Made by a program: the position numbers and the translations under genes
Part shown: positions 9,801-17,669 of the stretch, one piece after another
Numbering within the stretch: the stretch's first letter is position 1
Layout: the number at the start of each line of letters is the position of its first letter
Assembly: GCA_045114235.1 (NCBI GenBank)
Contig: JBGUKB010000052.1
Location: forward strand, 1 to 45,796
Direction: 5' to 3'
Source: UBA1732 sp045114235
GTDB lineage: Bacteria > Verrucomicrobiota > Lentisphaeria > Victivallales > UBA1829
Length of the DNA: 45,796 bases
Notes under the pieces: generated by a model
What the model was told of the DNA's origin: nothing
Databases searched by the model: none
What the model saw: only the letters and a program-made list of their open reading frames with translations

Positions 9801-11500
9801 CGCCGGAAGAGGAAACGAACGTCGAGCTCACGCTCACCGGCATGGACCCCGCCAACCCGGAATCCTACCGCGACCTGAAGAAGGGCATCACGGTCGGAGC
9901 GGGCGTCACCCTCACGGTCGACAAGCTGCGCCAGACCGGCGAGGCTGCCGTCACCAACATCAACGGCGAACTCCGGGCGGGTACGTACAACACCGGCATA
10001 GAAGCCGCTGTTGCGACCGGCACCATCGAGGTCGCTGCCGGCCGGGTGAACGTCACCGGCGGCTCACTGTACGATTGCACGGTCCTGACCGGCGGCACGG
10101 TCACCGTTTCTGAAGGCGGATATGCCGAAGACGCCGCCGTGGAAAATGGCGGCGATCTCGAGATCGCCATCGGCGGCGTGGTAAACGGCGTCACCGTCAG
10201 CTCCGGCGGCAGCCTCCTGGTCTACAACGGCGCCAAGCTCACCGGACGGATGACGTTCGAAGCCGGCGCGGAAGTCATCCCGTTCGTCGGCTCGATCCTC
10301 GATTTCGACCTCACGCAGACCACGGCGGGCGCGGACGTGCTCGTGAACGACCTCTCCATCCTGATGGGAACGCCGTCCTACACGCTCACGGTCGACGGCA
10401 CGCCGGCGTACGGCACGTACGATCTGGCCGGGGGCGCGGCGAAATTCGACAAGACCATCACCGTGGTCAATACCGCCAGCCAGGAACTCGGCACGCTCAC
10501 GGTCGGCAAGACCACGACCATCGGCGACGCGGATTACACGCTCAGCCTGGGCGGTGACAACGTGCTGTCCGTCACGGTCGCCTCGGTGGCTCCGACTGTC
10601 TATACCGCGAAGAGCGACATCGACGCCAACGGCATCTCCGACGTGATGTTCCAGTATACCGGCGGCCAGGGCCAGATCGGATTCTGGATGAACGGCACGA
10701 GCACGTGGCAGAGCACAAACACGACGCACCCGGTCGACACCTGGGAAGTCCTCGGCGCGTACGACATGAACGCGAACGGCAAGGCGGATTCCGTGCTGGT
10801 CGGCAACGTGGAGGTCGGCGGCGTGAAGGGCGCATTCGTCGGGTATTATCTCGACGCGGAAGATACGGACGCCAACTGGGTGAACATCAGCTACCTCACC
10901 AATAATGAAGGCTACGTCTGGAAGAACAAAGTCGGCAATCTGACCGGAAACGCCGGGATGAACTCCATCGTGTGGCACTCCACGGAGCTCGGCGCGCTCG
11001 GCGCGTGGACCGACGGCACCGATACCTGGGTTTCCCTCGGCGCGGGCTACGATGCCAATTGGGAAATGATCGGCTGCGGCGACTTCGCCGGTTCCGGCAA
11101 GGACGCCGTCGTGATGTCCTACGCGGGCGGCCAGGTGTTCTACACGATCGGCATCGACGGCGCTCCCGCCGAGCTCACGAAATCCGACCTCGGCTGGGAA
11201 GTCCGCGCCATCGGCGACTTCTCCGGTGATGGCAAGGACGACATCGTCGCCTTCCACGCCGAAACCGGACTCGTCGCGATGTGGGGCGACGGCTCTACCG
11301 CCAACTGGTCGCTGCTCGGCCAGCTCGACGCGAAGGACTGGTTTGTGGTCGGCGCGGGCGATTACAACGGCGACAAGCAGGACGATCTCCTCGTCCGCCA
11401 GTATTCGACCGGCATGCTCGGCTACTACACCAACGGCGACATGAGCCAGTGGAACGTCCTCGGCTACGGCGTCGACATGTCCTGGACCGTCATCGCCTGA
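6824..11500 (+). CDS. Giant beta-helix adhesin-like protein with C-terminal FG-GAP-like motifs
   Basis: 1558 residues from the ATG at 6824, preferred over an in-frame TTG at 6788 because AGAAAGG (6805-6811) lies 12 bases before the ATG and the TTG has no RBS. Residues about 60-1200 are runs of short beta rungs rich in Asn, Gly, Thr and Ala ('NGGTI', 'NSGTI', 'GTINL'), as in right-handed beta-helix autotransporter and haemagglutinin passengers. Two copies of a roughly 361-residue block lie in tandem. Residues about 1262-1558 carry Asp-rich calcium-site-like motifs (DIDANGISD, DMNANGKAD, DFSGDGKDD, DYNGDKQDD) followed by 'GYYTNG..SQW..LG' rungs, resembling FG-GAP/VCBS propeller repeats. No classical signal peptide and no outer-membrane barrel is visible, so the export route is unknown. 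A strong terminator follows. A surface or extracellular role is inference. Confidence 0.85.
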   Translation: MVVIIPSTYVVSPDFDPTVIPEGYIWDETAFKELVKATDKATADETIYTYGGPQGDTNVDYLNAADLTISDLKYNGDGQVVGTTVTANAFNNTGTVTTEGAIVFSVKSFTNSGTFDLDKTASMTASSAITNMETGTINLNAGSTLQGSTVVNGGTITVVSDHATINGAITNHGTIDALMRKLIVTGDVQNANKDDARIVRNACVIKAREFEVTGNVVNYGAIGGESIPVNTMTVSGTLSTYNYLKATVLTADSILNDSIQSEVEGEGSRGFIDAGEINAGSVDNVSGIIMTGTSKETGVGINVTGTINNGSADLVVPAKINAGTNGWIKAASINNIGTDIENSLITAGKITVADIVNNGGFSTRIIENTGTITNNATGLFAVIYIDDPIVTGFVEGASINAGTIINGGTFAVYSEAALPTPVSVTSFENSGMLLFSGAGMTLTGDIVNNADGQFDVAGTVTGTTATITNSGTISVGNADDVTGALTVGAISNEKTGTVNLDNGSTLTGTTVINGGTITVASGHAALNGAISNHGMIDSVMKTLTVTGDIQNANEDDMREARNSSIIKIRNLNVTGNVTNYGVIGTEWQEANDITISGDLRNFHQIIVKTTLTANSVYQDYIDSEVEEKRCVGYIICGQVIAGEINNASGEISAGADKDAGIAINASGKITNGKVDALFTATLQAGDDGCIQAVDALNNIGAGSTIHAGYITVLKGTEAGDLTNDGIIQTKSITVDGSVTNSATGSIEIDGASTEPGNLSGTTIGNAGTLNLNGTVTLACDVDNSNLLNFQGTVTATGSITNAETGTLNLKSAGSIAGGATVSNAGTLHIAILSGKENKITADKFTNTAGVGKITIGGSFAGGVATVITAKEGDVKVSDITLSVTSADEKEVTAATRGGSVAIASGVDYSTVYLSNSIDENAIGTVVQDSTGASYYVDFNAFKLPASALEDGVRAATTTILIDGGTASALKYESETAAAIDGLAFAKDGTNGASPEEETNVELTLTGMDPANPESYRDLKKGITVGAGVTLTVDKLRQTGEAAVTNINGELRAGTYNTGIEAAVATGTIEVAAGRVNVTGGSLYDCTVLTGGTVTVSEGGYAEDAAVENGGDLEIAIGGVVNGVTVSSGGSLLVYNGAKLTGRMTFEAGAEVIPFVGSILDFDLTQTTAGADVLVNDLSILMGTPSYTLTVDGTPAYGTYDLAGGAAKFDKTITVVNTASQELGTLTVGKTTTIGDADYTLSLGGDNVLSVTVASVAPTVYTAKSDIDANGISDVMFQYTGGQGQIGFWMNGTSTWQSTNTTHPVDTWEVLGAYDMNANGKADSVLVGNVEVGGVKGAFVGYYLDAEDTDANWVNISYLTNNEGYVWKNKVGNLTGNAGMNSIVWHSTELGALGAWTDGTDTWVSLGAGYDANWEMIGCGDFAGSGKDAVVMSYAGGQVFYTIGIDGAPAELTKSDLGWEVRAIGDFSGDGKDDIVAFHAETGLVAMWGDGSTANWSLLGQLDAKDWFVVGAGDYNGDKQDDLLVRQYSTGMLGYYTNGDMSQWNVLGYGVDMSWTVIA
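7210..9130 (+). repeat. Tandem 1.08-kb internal duplication in the adhesin gene
   Basis: Copy 1 spans about 7210-8070 and copy 2 about 8293-9130, at a constant offset near 1083 bp (361 codons). Matching landmarks are 'INGAITNHGTIDALM' and 'LNGAISNHGMIDSVM', 'VTGDVQNANKDD' and 'VTGDIQNANEDD', 'VTGNVVNYGAIG' and 'VTGNVTNYGVIG'. Divergence is moderate, so the duplication is not very recent. Confidence 0.85.
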
Positions 11501-11561
11501 CACCGCAAGCGGTGCCGCGGTAGTGCGCTCAGCTTCGCTTGCGCACGGGACGAAATGACAT

Positions 11562-11598
11562 GCCTCCGGCTTCTCGTGAAGCCGGAGGCGTTTTCATT
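11562..11598 (+). terminator. Rho-independent terminator of the adhesin gene
   Basis: Perfect 12-bp stem GCCTCCGGCTTC / GAAGCCGGAGGC with a TCGT loop (11562-11589), followed by GTTTTCATT. Confidence 0.85.
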
Positions 11599-11743
11599 CC
11601 CCCGCACGATGCCCCCGAGCGCACCCCCCCCGGCACGACATCGGCACTGTGTCCGGCTTCGCCAGGCACGGGGGGAGCCCTGAGGAACCGGAACGAAGCC
11701 GGTCTTCAGAGGTGTTTCATGCCGTCTTTTCCCTGATTTCCGC

Positions 11744-11771
11744 TTGACTTTCAGTGTTTTTATAGTATATT
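11744..11771 (+). promoter_or_regulatory. Promoter of the HTH-cupin-synthetase gene
   Basis: TTGACT (11744-11749), 16 bp, TATATT (11766-11771). The start codon is 60 bp downstream, leaving a leader of about 54 nt. Confidence 0.7.
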
Positions 11772-11831
11772 ATTGTTTCCCCGTTTTTTATTTAAGGGAA
11801 AAGCACCCTCAACCCTTTTGGACAACGAAAG

Positions 11832-14117
11832 ATGGAAAACAAACTTCAGCAAATCGGCAATCGCATTCGCGACATCCGTCAGATCCGGGAAATCTCCGAA
11901 GAGGAAATGGCCAAGGTCACGGGCGTCACCGTAGAAGAATACCGGAAGCATGAAGACGGCCTCGTCGAAAGTCCGTTCGCATTCCTTTACCTCTGCGCGG
12001 AGAGATTCGGTGTCGATGTCGGTGTACTTGTGAGCGGCGAGTCGCCCAAGCTTTCGTTGTATGACATCACGCGCAAGGGCGAAGGCATGCCGATCAAGCG
12101 CCGCGAGGAGCTCGATTACCGCCACCTCGCGCCCCTGCTGAAGAACCGCAACACGGAACCGCTCTACGTCACGGCGCAGCCGCAGGACGAGAGCCTCCCG
12201 ATCCACCTCACCACGCACCCCGGGCACGAGTTCGACTACGTGCTGTCCGGCCGCCTCCGCATCCAGCTCGGCAGCAAGGTCGAAGTGCTGAATCCGGGCG
12301 ACAGCGTCCTGCTCGACTCCAGCCTGCCGCACGGCATGGTCGCCGCCGACGGGAAGCCCTGCGAATTCCTCGCGATCGTGATGTACGGCGAAGGCACCGA
12401 GGCCCCCGCGCCCGCTCCCGCCGCCGCGGTCCCCGAGAACGACGAAGCGCCGTCCGGACAGCGCCTGCTGTACCAGGACTACCTCGACGCCGAGTTCGAC
12501 GAGAACGGCATCCTGAATAAGGTCAAGTTCCATTATCCCGACACCTTCAATTTCGCATACGACGTGCTCGACCGCCTCGCCGAGAAGACCCCGGACAAGG
12601 TCGCGCTCTGCTGGCTCAGCCGCACGCACGAACACCGCGACTTTACGTTCCGGCAGATCGCCGACATGTCCTGCCAGGCGGCGAACTACCTCGTTTCGCT
12701 CGGCATCAAGAAGGGCGACCGCGTGATGATGGTCCTGCGCCGCAACTGGCAGTTCTGGGTCCTCATGAACGCCCTGCACAGGATCGGCGCGGTGGCGGTC
12801 CTCGCCCCGAACCAGCTCCTCGTGCACGATTTCCAGTACCGGTTCGACAAGGCGGGCATCCGCGCGATCATCTGCACCTCGGACGGCGAAGTCCTCGAAC
12901 AGGCGGACGCCGCCGCGAACCTCTGCAAGTCCGTCGAATTCCGTATCGCCACGAACGGCACGCGCCTCGGCTGGCTCGACTTCGACGCCTCGCTCGAACG
13001 CTACAGCACGGTCTTCAAACGCCCCGCCGGCCTGAAGGCGACCGACCTGATGCTGATGTTCTTCAGCTCCGGCACCACCGGCTACCCGAAGATCGTCACG
13101 CACATTTTCTCCTATCCGCTCGGACACATCATCACCGCCCGCTGGTGGCACTGCGTAGACCCGAACGGCCTGCACCTGACCATCTCCGACACCGGCTGGG
13201 CGAAGTCCATGTGGGGCAAGCTTTACGGCCAGTGGCTCTGCGAAGCGCCGCTCTTCGTGTACGACTTCGACCGCTTCAGCGCCGCCGACATCATGCCGCT
13301 CTTCAAGCAGTTCGGCATCACCACGTTCTGCGCGCCGCCGACCATGTACCGCTTCTTCATCCGCGAAGACCTTTCCAAATATGATTTCTCCACGCTCAAG
13401 CACACCACCATGGCGGGCGAGGCGCTGAACCCCGAGGTCTTCAACCAGTTCCTGAGGCAGACCGGCCACAAGATGATGGAGGGCTTCGGCCAGACCGAAA
13501 GCACCATGATCATCGGCAACATCCACGGCATGGAGCCGCATCCCGGCTCGATGGGCAAACCTTCGCCCATGTACCCGGTCGAACTCTTCGACGCCGACTG
13601 CAAGCCGGTCAAGCAGGGCGAGGTCGGCGAGATCGTCATCAAGGCGGAACCGGGCGAGATCCCCGGACTGTTCGTCGGCTACTACGGCGACGAGGAGGCC
13701 ACCAAGGCCGCCTGGCACGACGGATATTACCACACCGGCGACACCGCGTGGGTCGACGAGGCCGGCTACTACTGGTACGTCGGACGCACCGACGACCTCA
13801 TCAAGTCCTCCGGCTACCGCATCGGCCCGTTCGAAGTCGAAAATGCGATCATGGAGCTCCCCTACGTGCTCGAATGCGCCGTGGTCGGCGTGCCCGATCC
13901 CACCCGCGGCCAGCTCGTGAAGGCGTACATCGTCCTCACGAAGGACAAACAGCCCAGCGAAGAGCTCAAGAAGGAGATTCAGGAGTACGTGAAGCACAAC
14001 ACCGCGCCGTACAAATATCCGCGCAAGATCGACTTCCTCACCGAACTCCCGAAGACCGTCAGCGGCAAGATTCGCCGTTCTGCTCTCCGCCAGCTCGGCG
14101 ACCAGCCCCAGCCCTGA
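11832..14117 (+). CDS. XRE-type HTH - cupin - AMP-forming acyl-CoA synthetase fusion
   Basis: 761 residues in one uninterrupted frame. Residues 8-66 are an XRE/HTH_3 DNA-binding domain ('IGNRIRDIRQIREISEEEMA'). Residues about 118-185 are a cupin_2 barrel ('HPGHEFDYVLSGRLRIQLGS', then 'LNPGDSVLLDSSLPHG'), the usual XRE-cupin effector-sensing pair. From about 245 a complete ANL-superfamily acyl-CoA synthetase follows: P-loop-like 'SSGTTGYPK' (412-420), 'GFGQTES', 'YYHTGD', 'GRTDDLIKSSGYRIGP', and catalytic Lys746 in 'SGKIRR'. It resembles the acetyl/medium-chain acyl-CoA synthetases; the substrate is unknown. It would activate a carboxylic acid to its CoA thioester through an acyl-adenylate, and the HTH-cupin half may let the enzyme bind DNA or sense its ligand (inference). 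It stands alone between its own promoter and terminator. The RBS is weak (GAAAG next to the ATG). Confidence 0.93.
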   Translation: MENKLQQIGNRIRDIRQIREISEEEMAKVTGVTVEEYRKHEDGLVESPFAFLYLCAERFGVDVGVLVSGESPKLSLYDITRKGEGMPIKRREELDYRHLAPLLKNRNTEPLYVTAQPQDESLPIHLTTHPGHEFDYVLSGRLRIQLGSKVEVLNPGDSVLLDSSLPHGMVAADGKPCEFLAIVMYGEGTEAPAPAPAAAVPENDEAPSGQRLLYQDYLDAEFDENGILNKVKFHYPDTFNFAYDVLDRLAEKTPDKVALCWLSRTHEHRDFTFRQIADMSCQAANYLVSLGIKKGDRVMMVLRRNWQFWVLMNALHRIGAVAVLAPNQLLVHDFQYRFDKAGIRAIICTSDGEVLEQADAAANLCKSVEFRIATNGTRLGWLDFDASLERYSTVFKRPAGLKATDLMLMFFSSGTTGYPKIVTHIFSYPLGHIITARWWHCVDPNGLHLTISDTGWAKSMWGKLYGQWLCEAPLFVYDFDRFSAADIMPLFKQFGITTFCAPPTMYRFFIREDLSKYDFSTLKHTTMAGEALNPEVFNQFLRQTGHKMMEGFGQTESTMIIGNIHGMEPHPGSMGKPSPMYPVELFDADCKPVKQGEVGEIVIKAEPGEIPGLFVGYYGDEEATKAAWHDGYYHTGDTAWVDEAGYYWYVGRTDDLIKSSGYRIGPFEVENAIMELPYVLECAVVGVPDPTRGQLVKAYIVLTKDKQPSEELKKEIQEYVKHNTAPYKYPRKIDFLTELPKTVSGKIRRSALRQLGDQPQP

Positions 14118-14142
14118 CCGCAAACATTTCACTGAAAGTGCG

Positions 14143-14180
14143 AAGCCTGCTCCGATTCAACTCGGGGCAGGCTTTTTTCC
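14143..14180 (+). terminator. Rho-independent terminator after the synthetase fusion
   Basis: Stem AAGCCTGC (14143-14150) / GCAGGCTT (14167-14174), with inner CCGA/TCGG pairing, followed by a T run. Confidence 0.85.
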
Positions 14181-14263
14181 GTTTGCACCATTCCCGTGCC
14201 CGGACAAGGCGCGGTTTTCCTGTTTCCTTTTTCACAGGCCGGTGTTTTTTTTCCGTTCCGGAT

Positions 14264-14291
14264 TTGAAATTCGGGTTCGGCGTGCTATTGT
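14264..14291 (+). promoter_or_regulatory. Promoter of the DUF362 gene
   Basis: TTGAAA (14264-14269), 16 bp, TATTGT (14286-14291). Confidence 0.6.
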
Positions 14292-14344
14292 AAACGTATC
14301 CCTTCCTATCCTCTTCAACTCCAAGCTCGATTAAGGAGTCCAGC

Positions 14345-15460
14345 ATGCCCGAAAAGATCTATTTCTGCAACTTCCGCACGAAAATGTACGGCGCGCCCCT
14401 GCCCGACAAACTGCACAACCTCATGGCGAAGGCCGGATTCGAGACGCTCGACCTGCGCGACAAGTTCGTCGCGATCAAAATGCACTTCGGCGAGCTCGGC
14501 AACCTGGCGTTCCTGCGCCCGAACTACGCGAAGGTCGTCGCCGATTTCGTGAAGCAGCGCGGCGGGAAACCGTTCCTGACCGACTGCAACACGCTGTACC
14601 CGGGCTACCGCAAGAACGCGCTGGAGCACCTCGAGACCGCCGACCTCAACGGATTCGGCCCGCTCACTACGGGCTGCCACGTGATCATCGGCGACGGACT
14701 GAAGGGCAACGACGAGGTCGAACTCCCCGTCCCGAACGGCGTCCACTTCAAGACCGCGAAGATCGGCCGCGCCATCTCCGACGCGGACGTGATCATCACG
14801 CTGAACCATTTCAAGGGCCACGAGCTGACCGGCATGGGCGGCGCGATCAAGAACCTCGCCATGGGCTGCGCCTCGCGCGCGGGCAAGATGGCGATGCACA
14901 GCGACGGCAAGGCGGAGCTCGACCAGGACCTCTGCATCGGCTGCAAAATGTGCTTCAGGCAGTGCGCGAACAACGCCCTGCACTTCGACGCTGCCAGCAA
15001 AAAGATGTCGCTCGACCGCGAAGCCTGCGCCGGATGCGGCCGCTGCCTGAGCGTGTGCCCCGTCGACGCCATCCACGCTTCGATGGCAAAGGCCACCGAG
15101 CCCCTCGACGAGAAGATGGCCGAATACGCCGCCGCCGTCGTGAACGGCAAGCCGTGTTTCCACATCAGCCTCATCTGCGACGTCTCGCCGAACTGCGACT
15201 GCCATTCGGAGAACGACGCCCCCATCATCCCCGACATCGGCATGCTCGCCGGATTCGACCCCGTCGCGCTCGACGTGGCATGCTGCGACCTCTGCAACAA
15301 AATGCCGCGCATGCAGGGCTCCTGGATGGACGAGTGCGAGCACGGACACGACGTCTTCGACGACGCCCACGGCAACACCCGCTGGCGCGTCACCGTGGAC
15401 CACGCGCTGAAAATCGGCCTCGGCACCGACCAGTACGAGCTCATCGACCTCGACAAGTAA
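14345..15460 (+). CDS. DUF362 protein with two [4Fe-4S] ferredoxin motifs
   Basis: 371 residues. The N-terminal DUF362 region (1-190) has the family's 'VAIKMHFGE', 'TDCNTLYPG' and 'NHFKGHELTGMGGAIKNLAMG' segments. Two clusters follow: Cys197, 200, 203, 207 ('CIGCKMCFRQC') and Cys228, 231, 234, 238 ('CAGCGRCLSVC'), the pattern of a bacterial 2[4Fe-4S] ferredoxin. The C-terminal part adds more Cys ('CDVSPNCDC', 'CCDLC'). No signal peptide, so it is likely a cytoplasmic redox protein; the reaction catalysed by DUF362 proteins is not established. The RBS AAGGAG is six bases before the ATG. The next gene starts 19 bp after the stop. Confidence 0.92.
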   Translation: MPEKIYFCNFRTKMYGAPLPDKLHNLMAKAGFETLDLRDKFVAIKMHFGELGNLAFLRPNYAKVVADFVKQRGGKPFLTDCNTLYPGYRKNALEHLETADLNGFGPLTTGCHVIIGDGLKGNDEVELPVPNGVHFKTAKIGRAISDADVIITLNHFKGHELTGMGGAIKNLAMGCASRAGKMAMHSDGKAELDQDLCIGCKMCFRQCANNALHFDAASKKMSLDREACAGCGRCLSVCPVDAIHASMAKATEPLDEKMAEYAAAVVNGKPCFHISLICDVSPNCDCHSENDAPIIPDIGMLAGFDPVALDVACCDLCNKMPRMQGSWMDECEHGHDVFDDAHGNTRWRVTVDHALKIGLGTDQYELIDLDK

Positions 15461-15479
15461 AGGCGGGCTGAGCTGGACC

Positions 15480-16187
15480 ATGGAGCCGATCATCCTGCCG
15501 CACGGCGGTTATCAGAAGCTCGAATCGTATCAAAACAGCGTTATCATTTTTGATGCAACGAACGATTTCTGCGCCCGTTTTCTGAAGAAGGGCGACAGGA
15601 CCGTGGACCAGATGATCCAGGCGGCCAGAAGCGGAAAGCAAAACATCGTGGAAGGCTGCGAGGCGTCCGGCATCAGCACGGAGACCGAGATCAAGCTGCT
15701 GGGTGTTGCCCGCGCAAGTTTGGAGGAATTACTCGAAGACTACCGCGACCATCTGCGGACGCATTCGCTCCCCTTGTGGGAAAAAGACGATAAACGCGTG
15801 CTGGCGATCCGCCGTCTGGCGAAGCTGAAAGATAGGTCTTATAGGACCTATAAGTCCTATTTTGATCGTGCCGGAAACGGTGCAGAAGTCTTCTGCAACG
15901 CCATGATCTCACTGATCCACCAGACCAATTATCTGCTCGACCGGCAGATCAAGTCGCTGGAACAGAGTTTCACGCAGAAAGGCGGACTCCGGGAAAGGAT
16001 GCATCGTGCCAGAATAAAGGAGCGTGAGGACAAGCCGGACACGAAGCGGGCGTTGGCGCTTCTCCGGGGGCTTTACCACGACATAAAGGCTGCCGCTATT
16101 GAAGATGCGGAAAAGGGTTCCTTTCTCGCGAAAATACAATCCATCGCCGGGGTACTGAAAGATTCAGGAAACGCCAGTCGGAAATAA
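15480..16187 (+). CDS. Four-helix-bundle protein (23S rRNA intervening-sequence protein type)
   Basis: 235 residues. The N-terminal 110 residues match the four-helix-bundle family encoded by 23S rRNA intervening sequences ('FCARFLKKGDRTVDQMIQAARSG', 'NIVEGCEASG', 'LGVARASLEELLEDYRDHL'), followed by the longer suffix seen in a subfamily. No enzymatic role is known. Between the parts, residues 120-128 read SYR-TYK-SYF, encoded by three 9-bp near-repeats. Base composition is lower in GC than the DUF362 gene before it, and the RBS is weak, so it may be translationally coupled or acquired. It converges with the Sel1 gene, with stop codons 6 bp apart. Confidence 0.8.
   Translation: MEPIILPHGGYQKLESYQNSVIIFDATNDFCARFLKKGDRTVDQMIQAARSGKQNIVEGCEASGISTETEIKLLGVARASLEELLEDYRDHLRTHSLPLWEKDDKRVLAIRRLAKLKDRSYRTYKSYFDRAGNGAEVFCNAMISLIHQTNYLLDRQIKSLEQSFTQKGGLRERMHRARIKEREDKPDTKRALALLRGLYHDIKAAAIEDAEKGSFLAKIQSIAGVLKDSGNASRK
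15837..15863 (+). repeat. Three 9-bp near-repeats within the four-helix-bundle gene
   Basis: TCTTATAGG, ACCTATAAG and TCCTATTTT share the core CYTATANG and keep the reading frame (Ser/Thr-Tyr-Arg/Lys/Phe). The pattern is partly self-complementary (CTTATAGG with CCTATAAG). Confidence 0.65.
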
Positions 16188-16193
16188 CCGGCC

Positions 16194-17522
16194 TTATTTG
16201 AACTCTTTCAGGAGTTCGGCGGCGTAGATGTCGCCTTGGGCGGCGGCCTTTTCCAGCCAGGTCCGCGCCTCGGTTTTATCCTTTTTCACGCCTTTGCCCT
16301 TAAGGTACAGATACCCCAAGTTCCGCTGGGCGGCAAAATCGCCAAGCTCCGCCGCTTTTCTAAACCATTCCGCGGCCGTTTCCGGTCGTTCGCTCGTCGC
16401 ATAAAACATCCCGAGCGACCGCATCGCCCGCGCATCTCCCTGATCAGCCGCCTTCCGGTACCACAGGACCGAATCGGGATTCCATCTGTTCCTGTTTCCT
16501 TTGTAACCCAGCAGGAGCCCGAGGCAGAACTGCGCTTCGACTTCGCCCTGTTCCGCGTGTTTCCGGAAGACATCTTCAACCTCCGCCCTATGCGTTCCCC
16601 AAAAATCACCCGCGCGGACAATGGCCAGCCGGATTTCGGCCTCACTGCTTCCCAGTGCGGCGCCTTTCTGAAACAAATACTCAGCCATGGCACGGTCTCT
16701 CCTGACTCCGGCGCCCTCGTAATAGAGCTTGCCCAGCTGAATCAGCGCGGCAACGTCGTTCCGTTCCGCGTCTTTCTGCAACCGCTCAAGGTCGATCCCC
16801 TCCGGGAGCTGTTTTACGACGGCTTTCGCAGCCTCCGTGCCCGGTTCCAGCCAAAGCCCTTTCGCCTTCAGTTCCTCGTCCGAAAGCCTGCCCAGGTCCT
16901 GCACGACATCCGGGTCCAAAACAACATAAAACAGGTCTTCCTCCAGCCAGAACGGCTGCGTCCGCCCGGCGGGATACTCGAACAGATCGTCAATGCCGTC
17001 GGGGTAATGAAAATGCGTGCCCAGACCACCCACCTCGATTTCCTTTCCGGCCAAAGGACCGTTTAAGACATCGGCATAAATCTTCGTCTCCGTGTCCATA
17101 TTCCACCGGAAATGCGTCACGCGGAACAAGGACCCCGGAGGAAGCGCGAAACGGATCACTTTTCTTTCCTCCCTGTCCCAGATCATGCCGTCGCCTTTGC
17201 CGCCGATCGAATACCCCTGCGAGTTCAGCTCCTCATACGTTTCCAAACTGGCCTGATACCCCTCGCTTGACACCTCATATCCGGAAAAATCCTGATCATA
17301 GGCATACAGCAAATCCGTTTTCCTCAGGTAATCCAGCGGATCCTGCGATTCGAAGTAATCGTAATCCACGCATCGCCCGGGCACCTTCACCAGATAAACA
17401 TGGCCGCCTTCGTAGCCCTCGCCGGACATGGACCAGGAATAATAACACGACGATGCGAATAACGACAGCAGCAGGAACATGCCGTTCAGCAGAAACAGAG
17501 GCAGGCGGGATTTGAATTCCAT
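16194..17522 (-). CDS. Sel1-repeat lipoprotein
   Basis: 442 residues from the ATG at 17522, chosen over an upstream in-frame start (17651) because AAAGGAT lies eight bases before it and a promoter lies just upstream; the longer form would begin inside or upstream of that promoter. The N-terminus is a signal sequence ending 'LFASSC', a plausible but not canonical lipobox (Cys25). Residues about 280-440 are Sel1-like TPR repeats ('ALIQLGKLYYEGAGVRRD', 'AAEWFRKAAELGDFAAQRNLGYLY', 'ARTWLEKAAAQGDIYAA'), which usually serve as protein-protein scaffolds. The middle region (60-270) is unrecognised. Likely anchored to a membrane and exposed to the periplasm. Confidence 0.88.
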   Translation of the reverse strand: MEFKSRLPLFLLNGMFLLLSLFASSCYYSWSMSGEGYEGGHVYLVKVPGRCVDYDYFESQDPLDYLRKTDLLYAYDQDFSGYEVSSEGYQASLETYEELNSQGYSIGGKGDGMIWDREERKVIRFALPPGSLFRVTHFRWNMDTETKIYADVLNGPLAGKEIEVGGLGTHFHYPDGIDDLFEYPAGRTQPFWLEEDLFYVVLDPDVVQDLGRLSDEELKAKGLWLEPGTEAAKAVVKQLPEGIDLERLQKDAERNDVAALIQLGKLYYEGAGVRRDRAMAEYLFQKGAALGSSEAEIRLAIVRAGDFWGTHRAEVEDVFRKHAEQGEVEAQFCLGLLLGYKGNRNRWNPDSVLWYRKAADQGDARAMRSLGMFYATSERPETAAEWFRKAAELGDFAAQRNLGYLYLKGKGVKKDKTEARTWLEKAAAQGDIYAAELLKEFK

Positions 17523-17555
17523 CGTATTGCATCCTTTTTTTGCCGTTCTGCGGAT

Positions 17556-17584
17556 AATATAACTTCTATTCTTTCGTTTTTCAA
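17556..17584 (-). promoter_or_regulatory. Promoter of the Sel1 lipoprotein gene
   Basis: Minus strand: TTGAAA (17579-17584), 17 bp, TATATT (17556-17561). It lies just downstream of the pnp terminator. Confidence 0.65.
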
Positions 17585-17593
17585 GTCCCGATC

Positions 17594-17639
17594 GGGCAAA
17601 AAGAAGGGACCGGAAATCCTTGTTTGGGATTCCGGTCCC
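17594..17639 (-). terminator. Rho-independent terminator of the rpsO-pnp operon
   Basis: On the minus strand, GGGACCGGAATCC pairs with GGATTTCCGGTCCC (17606-17639) with one bulge and is followed by TTCTTTTTG. Confidence 0.85.
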
Positions 17640-17669
17640 GTGGAATCGCAAGAGTTATGCGAATCCGAC

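Larger units (their letters stand above)
11501..11831 (+). other. Intergenic region with several GC hairpins
   Basis: 331 bp. It contains a short stem GTGCGC/GCGCAC (11523-11546), the adhesin terminator, a 9-bp inverted repeat CCGGCTTCG/CGAAGCCGG (11653-11661 and 11694-11702), and the promoter of the next gene. No coding potential is supported. Confidence 0.6.
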
